The notes under the pieces are model-generated. The model ran no database searches. It was not told the origin of the DNA and saw only the letters and a list, made by a program, of their open reading frames with translations. A DNA stretch of 64,000 bases from Cranoglanis bouderius (lineage: Eukaryota > Chordata > Actinopteri > Siluriformes > Cranoglanididae), in contig CM042546.1 in assembly GCA_023630585.1 (NCBI GenBank), positions 15,705,310 through 15,769,309 of the forward strand, in the 5' to 3' direction. The position numbers and the translations under genes were made by a program. Below, piece after piece: positions 58,281-64,000 of the stretch (its first letter is position 1; the number at the start of each line of letters is the position of its first letter).

Positions 58281-58305
58281 GTATATATATATATATATAT
58301 ATATA
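58281..58305. repeat. (TA)n microsatellite at a Tc1 target
   Basis: TA run beginning within a few bases of the right end of the family T element, whose target is TA. Confidence 0.93.
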
Positions 58306-58566
58306 CAAAATGAACACATGCAATAAGTGATATTTTATTCAGGTAAAATTATATTATATTCAGGTAAAATTACCTGCACCCTTACAATGGATATTTTGTA
58401 GAGAAAATAATATCGCCTATCATGGTTATATGTCCACAATGCAGCATTAACAGATTACTTTTAAACACAAAGCTCTGAGAGGCATGCCAGCTTCAGCTTT
58501 ATTAGAAATGAAAGAAATAATGAGAACAGAACAAATACAAGCTAAAAAGATGGAAATTTATTCTGA

Positions 58567-58568
<2 letters not shown>

Positions 58569-58609
<41 letters not shown>

Positions 58610-58645
58610 ACACACACACACATACACATACACACACACACACTA
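58569..58645. repeat. (CA)n microsatellite with TA interruptions
   Basis: CA runs separated by three CATACA interruptions. Confidence 0.97.
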
Positions 58646-58960
58646 GTTTGTTCAAAAGCTTTATGTATTTACCATTGCTCTGAGGCGAGTGTTTGGGGGT
58701 GATTATGTATTTTATTAGCTCAGTAGATGATTGCCCATCCAGAAATATCCTGTTCCATTTGTGATAATGGCAGTTTAAATATTCAACACCACACCCTCAT
58801 AAAATAAACCGGAATAAATTCTAATAAGCGTTTTGATAGCCCCTGGCACTATGCTTAAATGCATGAGCACAGTGCACACACCCACACACCCACACACTAG
58901 TGTATAAAAGCATGTGTTGTACTATATGTTATACTGGCCAATTCTTTCTCTCATACACTG

Positions 58961-59650
58961 TAGGGGTTGCACAACAACTAATTTTTACTAGTCAACCACT
59001 AAGCCGAAAAAAGTCGACTAGTTATATGTCCTAAAGTTAAAGCGAAAACTATTTTAGGACATTAAAAACTATTTCAGGACGCTTCATTGTTTGTTTTTTT
59101 AACCTGCACAACAATGAAACAACGAAAGTAAATAAATTAGTGCAATAAATGTGCAAAATAATAAATCCGTGTGTAATATTATACTATTTAAGGACAATTC
59201 ATAAAATGCATTCATCTGGTCAAGCTTGCAGCTCAGCTAAAATAATTCGTTCTGAAACTGAGAGCACGCAGTACGGAAGCATCTTACAGATTAATGATGA
59301 ATGGAGAATGCAATATCTATAGCAGAGTCTGGCAGGGTTTTCTACCATGTCCAAACCAACGGAGCAGTAACATCCAAAATTATGTCTGGAATCGTTGTTT
59401 TGGAGCAGCCATGCACCGCTATTCTGACTCTAAAGTAGCTGAGTGGGCTTAGATGGTGATGTGCAACCCACGGCTCTGGTCACAATGGAATACACTGTGC
59501 ACTATACATTTTATTTAGCATTAAAGGACAACAGAAATAACCGTGGGAGGAATTCCTTCAGAACCAGGCATTATTGGAATTTTAAAAAACGTATGCATAC
59601 ACAACAAAGTGTAAACAGAACATTAGCACCAAAGTAAATAAAAATAAATA
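58961..59650. mobile_element. Dispersed family Z, copy 2
   Basis: Starts TAGGGGTTGCACAACAACTA, TTTTTACTAGTCAACCACTA and GTCGACTAGTT. It shares internal words with copy 1 (TATACTATTTAAGGAC, CTGAGAGCACGCAGTACGGA). A possible far end with GCAACTAGTTGTGCATTAAT lies at 59829, which would make it about 890 bp. Confidence 0.5.
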
Positions 59651-61044
59651 TATTTTTCCAGTATACTTTTCCCTTTTAACATATGGTTTAGGAGCGATTT
59701 TACACCGTGACTTATGATCAAGCTGATGGCGCTTATTCTAGCCAAAAGCCAAAGCTAAACTGGAGGTCATTTGTCATTCTATACACTTCTGGATCTAATA
59801 CATACTCTACAGTTATCCAAAACTATGTTGCAACTAGTTGTGCATTAATTGATCATAGATCCAAAGTTTGTCACAGATATTGACGTATTTCACCATTATC
59901 AGCTAATCAGAAACGCAATCCGACATTAACAGTAAAAACTACATCCATAATGGAGACACGGGGATGCGGTTAGCATTGGTATTGAGCTAGACATTTTTAA
60001 CAAATTATAATCAAATATACTATGCTTTCCAACAAAGTGGTGACTGAAATTCCTCCATCTCTTGTATATGTACTTAATGTGCTTGTTCTGCTTTTGCTGA
60101 GAAACAATGACATTTTAGTAATGAACCATAGCAACAATAGATACTGTATCAGACTTAATGGTTGGGAATTTAATCTGCATTTGAATACACTGAACAACAG
60201 AATAACAAAGAACATTATATTAATGGTAAAATGTTCTAAATATTTTGTGGTGTCAATTTGCAGGGTTGTACTATATAAAGGAAATAAAGTACATTTATTG
60301 TCAGTAAACATGCACTTTAAACAAAGAGATTGAGTAGTTTTATTTAGGGCAGATGTTGTACCTATTAGAGGGTAGATGTAAGTTTAAAAGTAATAATTAA
60401 TGTGCAAGAACATAAAGACACTTAAGAAAATTAATTTATTACTATTTTTAACATATCAGGGTTCTAAACTAACTAACTAACTAACTAACTAACTTCTAAA
60501 GCTATCATAATTTTGAAATTTGTTTACATTTATTACATTACATATTATATTACATTTATTATTGAGGGGATTATTTAAATGTATCCCCAGGGATACAGAC
60601 ATTTAATGTCAGATTATACAAATTCTGAAAATTTGTATATATATATATATATTTTTTTTTTTAATTTGAACATATAATATCATCCTTAAAAACATTATTT
60701 TCATGCAAATAATTTTTTTTTAAATACTGTGAACCTATTTTTAAAAAATCAACATTTACGACCAAAACAGTGGACGTCGCTGTATGCCTCCATGTTGTTT
60801 TTGACAAAGACAATCTGTTGATGCCAGGGTTCTGATATCAAGTCACATGACCTGGGAACTTGAGCCAGCCCTCTCTTCAAAATTTCCCACTGAAATTAAG
60901 CCCACCCAATCACTGTTCCTCCCCAGAGGCTGACAAATGTTTGTTTCTCCCAGGATAATGTAATGTAACCAATTTAAGGGTTAAAGCTACATTACTACTT
61001 AGTACTACTTACCCTTTAACATAGCCTTATGTTCTAAATTAAAA
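59651..61044. other. No recognised gene; (ACTA)n at 60467-60493
   Basis: AT-rich. Overlapping open frames on both strands at 59997-60333 show no domain and no splice support. Confidence 0.5.
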
Positions 61045-61567
61045 CGTACATATTTCTAATGTAGCTTTAAGTTATAACTTAAGGATATGTTAAATCTATG
61101 TTAGTGGGGCAGCTGGTAATTTTTAGTAGTCCGTAAACTGGGCTATGACAGAGCGTATGTTCTACTGGTTCATCCAGCTGTTTTTAAACACCGTATACAA
61201 CTGCCACAATAAAATTATAACATTTAAACCTAGCCTACTAGGTTTAAAAAAGAAATACTTATGAAAAACTGCAAATTCTTAAAGCCCTGGGTCTCTACTA
61301 TCATATGAGCCATTAACCACTACTGCAGAGTGTGACACAAATAAATTCAATGCTGAACACAGGCACCCACAAAACAGGCACAAATTCCATTTTGTTGCCT
61401 CTGTTAAGTTATAAATTAAAGCTACATTAACACTATATACGTTTTAAGTTATGAATTAAGGCTATGTTAAAACTAAGGTGCTTAGCTGTTAACTTTTATT
61501 AGTCCGTAAACTGGGCTACAACAGAGTTTAAGTTCTACTAGTTCATCCAGCTGTTTTTATTCCCTAC
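61045..61567. repeat. Diverged tandem duplication, offset about 373 bp
   Basis: CCGTAAACTGGGCTA followed by GTTCTACTGGTTCATCCAGC occurs at 61131. A near copy (CCGTAAACTGGGCTA, GTTCTACTAGTTCATCCAGC) occurs at 61504. Upstream words AAGTTATAACTTAAGG and AAGTTATGAATTAAGG correspond too. Confidence 0.75.
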
Positions 61568-62239
61568 CGCTCCACTTGGCCTATGGTTTTTACAGAAAAT
61601 GACAAATACACATGGTCTTTTTTTGAATTTCATATCTAGTGTGTGTGTGTGTGCGTGTGCTGGAGTGATATGATCAGGACTTCACAGCTCACTGCCTGAT
61701 TAATAGACTGCTGCCTCTGTCTCACTCTCTTTGTCGCTCACTCTTTGCAAATCTTTTTCTTTTTGCGCTCTTTTTTTTTCTGACTTCTCCTTTCTCTCTG
61801 CCTCCATCTGTTTCCTCTCTATCTCTCAAAAGCCTCTCTTGTTTTTCTTCTCACTCCTCTCTCTCATACGCCTTCATTTTTCCTGTCGGCTATTTTTCTC
61901 GTGTCATTGTTCTCGTATGACTCCAGCTAAATCTCTCCACGTATCCGAGACTGCAGCAGCTTCTCTCCTTTTTCTGTCTCTGCTGTGTGTACCCGTTCTC
62001 TCTGTATAATAAGATACAGCTGCAAAAAAACCTTGGAAAAACCCTTCGGAATTACGTTGTGGCTGGAATTACACAAATGGTTGTGCCCTTCGTGTTTGTA
62101 TTGATGAAATATTCACAGTCCAGGCTGGAAAAAGTATGTGAAGCTTTGTATTTAATAACTGGTAGAAACTGGTGGAGGTTATTAGCATCTATATATACAG
62201 TATACCAGTTGGGTATACTATGAAATATTATATACAGAT
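61568..62239. other. No recognised gene; CT-rich low complexity at 61715-62000
   Basis: Impure CT/CTTT tract with a 92-codon Ser/Leu/Phe open frame, judged an artefact of composition. Confidence 0.55.
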
Positions 62240-62410
62240 AGATGTATTATAGCACAGTGCTGTTGAATTCTCAAATCTGATCAGAAGGTGTGGATTCATT
62301 TCCTAGAACAGCAGCTCTGACAGTAGTTCCAGCTGAGAAACTTTTGGAAGGAGTCTCCAGTGCCAGCCCTTTGTAACAGTCGGAGGTGAAGTTATAACTT
62401 TAAGTTTTCA
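62240..62410 (+). mobile_element. Dispersed family X, copy 6 (short)
   Basis: GTGCTGTTGAATTCTCAAAT, ACAGCAGCTCTGACAGTAGT and TTGGAAGGAGTCTCCAGTGC. The middle section of X is deleted, bringing its two hallmark blocks within 30 bp. Confidence 0.6.
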
Positions 62411-62516
62411 TTTACAGAGAACTCAGTAGAATGACAACCTGCTTTATTTTTGCTGGTTGGAGATGGTGAGGGTTTATAGATGTCATACCTTGTTTCGTAA
62501 CAACAATAAATGGCTT

Positions 62517-62824
62517 AATGTTTTGCCTCTGGGGTTGGGGGATCAAAACCCAGCGCCGCCCTGTTTGCGCATAGTTTGCGTGTTCTCCCCGTGCTTCAGG
62601 GGTTTCCTCCAGGTTCCTCCTCCAGTCCAAAGACATGTGTTGTAGTCTGATTGGCATTTCCAAATTGTCTGCAGTGTGTGAATGCATGTGTAATTGTGCC
62701 CTGGGATGGATTGGAACCCCGTCAAGTTTGTCCCCCACCTTGTGCCCCGAGTCCCCTGGGATTGACTCCAGGCTCCACATGACCCTGTGTAGGATAAGTG
62801 GTACAGAAAATGGATGGATAGATG
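62517..62824 (+). mobile_element. SINE S1, plus-strand copy
   Basis: GTTCTCCCCGTGCTTCAGGG, CCAGTCCAAAGACATGTGTT, TGCCCTGGGATGGATTGGAA, GACTCCAGGCTCCACATGAC and the tail GGATAAGTGGTACAGAAAAT. The head is eroded (GATCAAAACCCAGC for box B). Confidence 0.8.
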
Positions 62825-63098
62825 GATAATATTCATTAATAATTGGCAATTTACGGTAGTATAAGAGAAATAAAGCGCTTTGGGGCGTGCTCTTGTTTGA
62901 AAATAATTAACTTTATGGTGGTAGCAGTAACTCAGCTTTGCATTGGTTGGCATCACACCAGCCTGTTGTTGACTGCACTCCCTGAAGTGTTTTATTCCTT
63001 ACATATCAAACCTCTTACTTTGGGTGCTTTTTGCCGGAATTCTCCTCTGTGTAATGAAGTTCCTTCCTCTCATGAGCAATTGATGATGTAGGAAAACA

Positions 63099-63189
<91 letters not shown>

Positions 63190-64000
63190 CCTCTTTTAGG
63201 CAAACGGGTTCCTTACCATTTCACCGCGTTTAATTAGTTTCCCATAGTGGCAAACAGCAAATTTACATTTTTATAGATTTCCACATTAATTAGCTTGCTC
63301 ACTCACCCAGATGCATTTGTTCTTTATTGGGCTTATCTTATCACATCTGGTTTACCATTCTTTTGTTGCCACATTGGCTAGAAGCTCCCCTTAGTTATGT
63401 TTTCGCTTGAAATGTTCTCATACCCGTAAAATTAAAGTATCAAACATGGATGCTAATTTATTATTTACCAAATCATCAACCCTCTGATCCTCTTCTCTGT
63501 CTCCTTGCTTGGTTTCTCATTTTGCTGCTTGGAACCATGTTTGGTTCCTGTTGATGCTAATGTTTTCCTGTGTCTCACAAGCGTCTTTCATGAGCTGGGA
63601 AGGCTACAGCACGACTGTTTGTCCAGATCGTGCATCCAATTTGGTGGTGAGAAAAAAGAAAAAAAAACGAAGTTTGGTTTTGTTTTGTTTTTTTTATTTG
63701 AAATATGTACAAGCAGACCAAATATGTGTCTCTATTGAGACTTGTCCATTCCTGACCATTTCTATATTGTACCATCAGCATGTCTTTTCTGCTACAGGCT
63801 TTCACTAGCTTGAGTGAAAGTTCAACATTTCTCTTTGCGTGGTGAAAAGACAGAAAATCAATAGTGAAAACCCTATCGTTGCTGCTTAATTCTAGCAATA
63901 CCTGATGTTTTGTCTAGTCCAAACAAGTGTTACATCACAAAAGTCACTGTGCATTAAATATGTATTATGTATGGACTGGCTACTATTCTGATTTGATTTT
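62825..64000. repeat. Unique flank with a long (CT)42 microsatellite
   Basis: CT run at 63101-63185. The minus-strand Arg-Glu repeat frames across it are artefacts. The rest to the right edge shows no gene. The overlapping frames at 63505-63898 have no recognisable domain. Confidence 0.8.

Noticed and set aside
59997..60333. Overlapping 103- and 104-codon frames on opposite strands
   Set aside because: AT-rich sequence with no domain on either strand; overlap of similar length suggests chance.
62999..63203. Arg-Glu repeat frames on the minus strand
   Set aside because: Translation of a (CT)n microsatellite.
63590..63655. Possible exon between a CACAAG acceptor and a GTGAGA donor
   Set aside because: No homology in any frame and a weak acceptor; downstream A-rich sequence makes the donor match likely by chance.

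Overview
The window reads as teleost fish nuclear DNA. The evidence is two exons of a vertebrate ciliary gene, many Tc1/mariner elements with TA target duplications, tRNA-derived SINEs of fish type, an L2/CR1/Rex-like LINE fragment, Harbinger-like and other MITEs, and dozens of long (CA)n/(GA)n microsatellites. The SINE and repeat families suggest an otophysan, perhaps a catfish, but this is an impression from memory of repeat families and was not tested.

The one host gene I can support is PACRG (Parkin co-regulated gene), on the minus strand. Its first coding exon is at 36002-36079. It starts at an ATG and ends in a consensus GTAAGT donor. Its second coding exon is at 11727-11861, 45 codons, very close to the known vertebrate protein. 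The exons join in phase 0 across a 24,140-bp intron (11862-36001). The next exon lies beyond the left edge, so 1-11726 is also intron. The 5' leader and promoter are around 36080-36270, with an RFX X-box-like site and an ETS motif. That fits a ciliary gene and the head-to-head PRKN/PACRG promoter known in mammals. No parkin exon was recognised in the 28 kb to the right, but parkin exon 1 carries very few coding bases.

Layout. 1-11726 (PACRG intron 2, partial): a Tc1 relic, a 26-bp minisatellite of about 1.2 kb (2990-4150) whose unit is open in all three forward frames, a SINE, CA repeats, and a composite of two Tc1-like families (10196-11183). 11862-36001 (PACRG intron 1): a dispersed family here called X with nested insertions, a Tc1 element (22249-23481), a Tc1 inside a LINE (26087-28110), MITEs, two Harbinger-like elements, and a Tc1 relic holding a broken THAP-domain exon and a SWIM zinc-finger exon. 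36270-64000 (upstream of PACRG): further Tc1 copies (36817, 43809 nested in an older copy, 48912, 51915, 56763), LINE and SINE fragments, a T/G-rich repeat block and a second dispersed family (Z).

Most open frames are simple-repeat translations or decayed transposases. I saw no intact mobile-element gene, no tRNA or rRNA gene, no CRISPR array and no operon. The window's interest lies in the PACRG structure and promoter, the minisatellite, the THAP/SWIM fragments, and the insertion order of the transposons.
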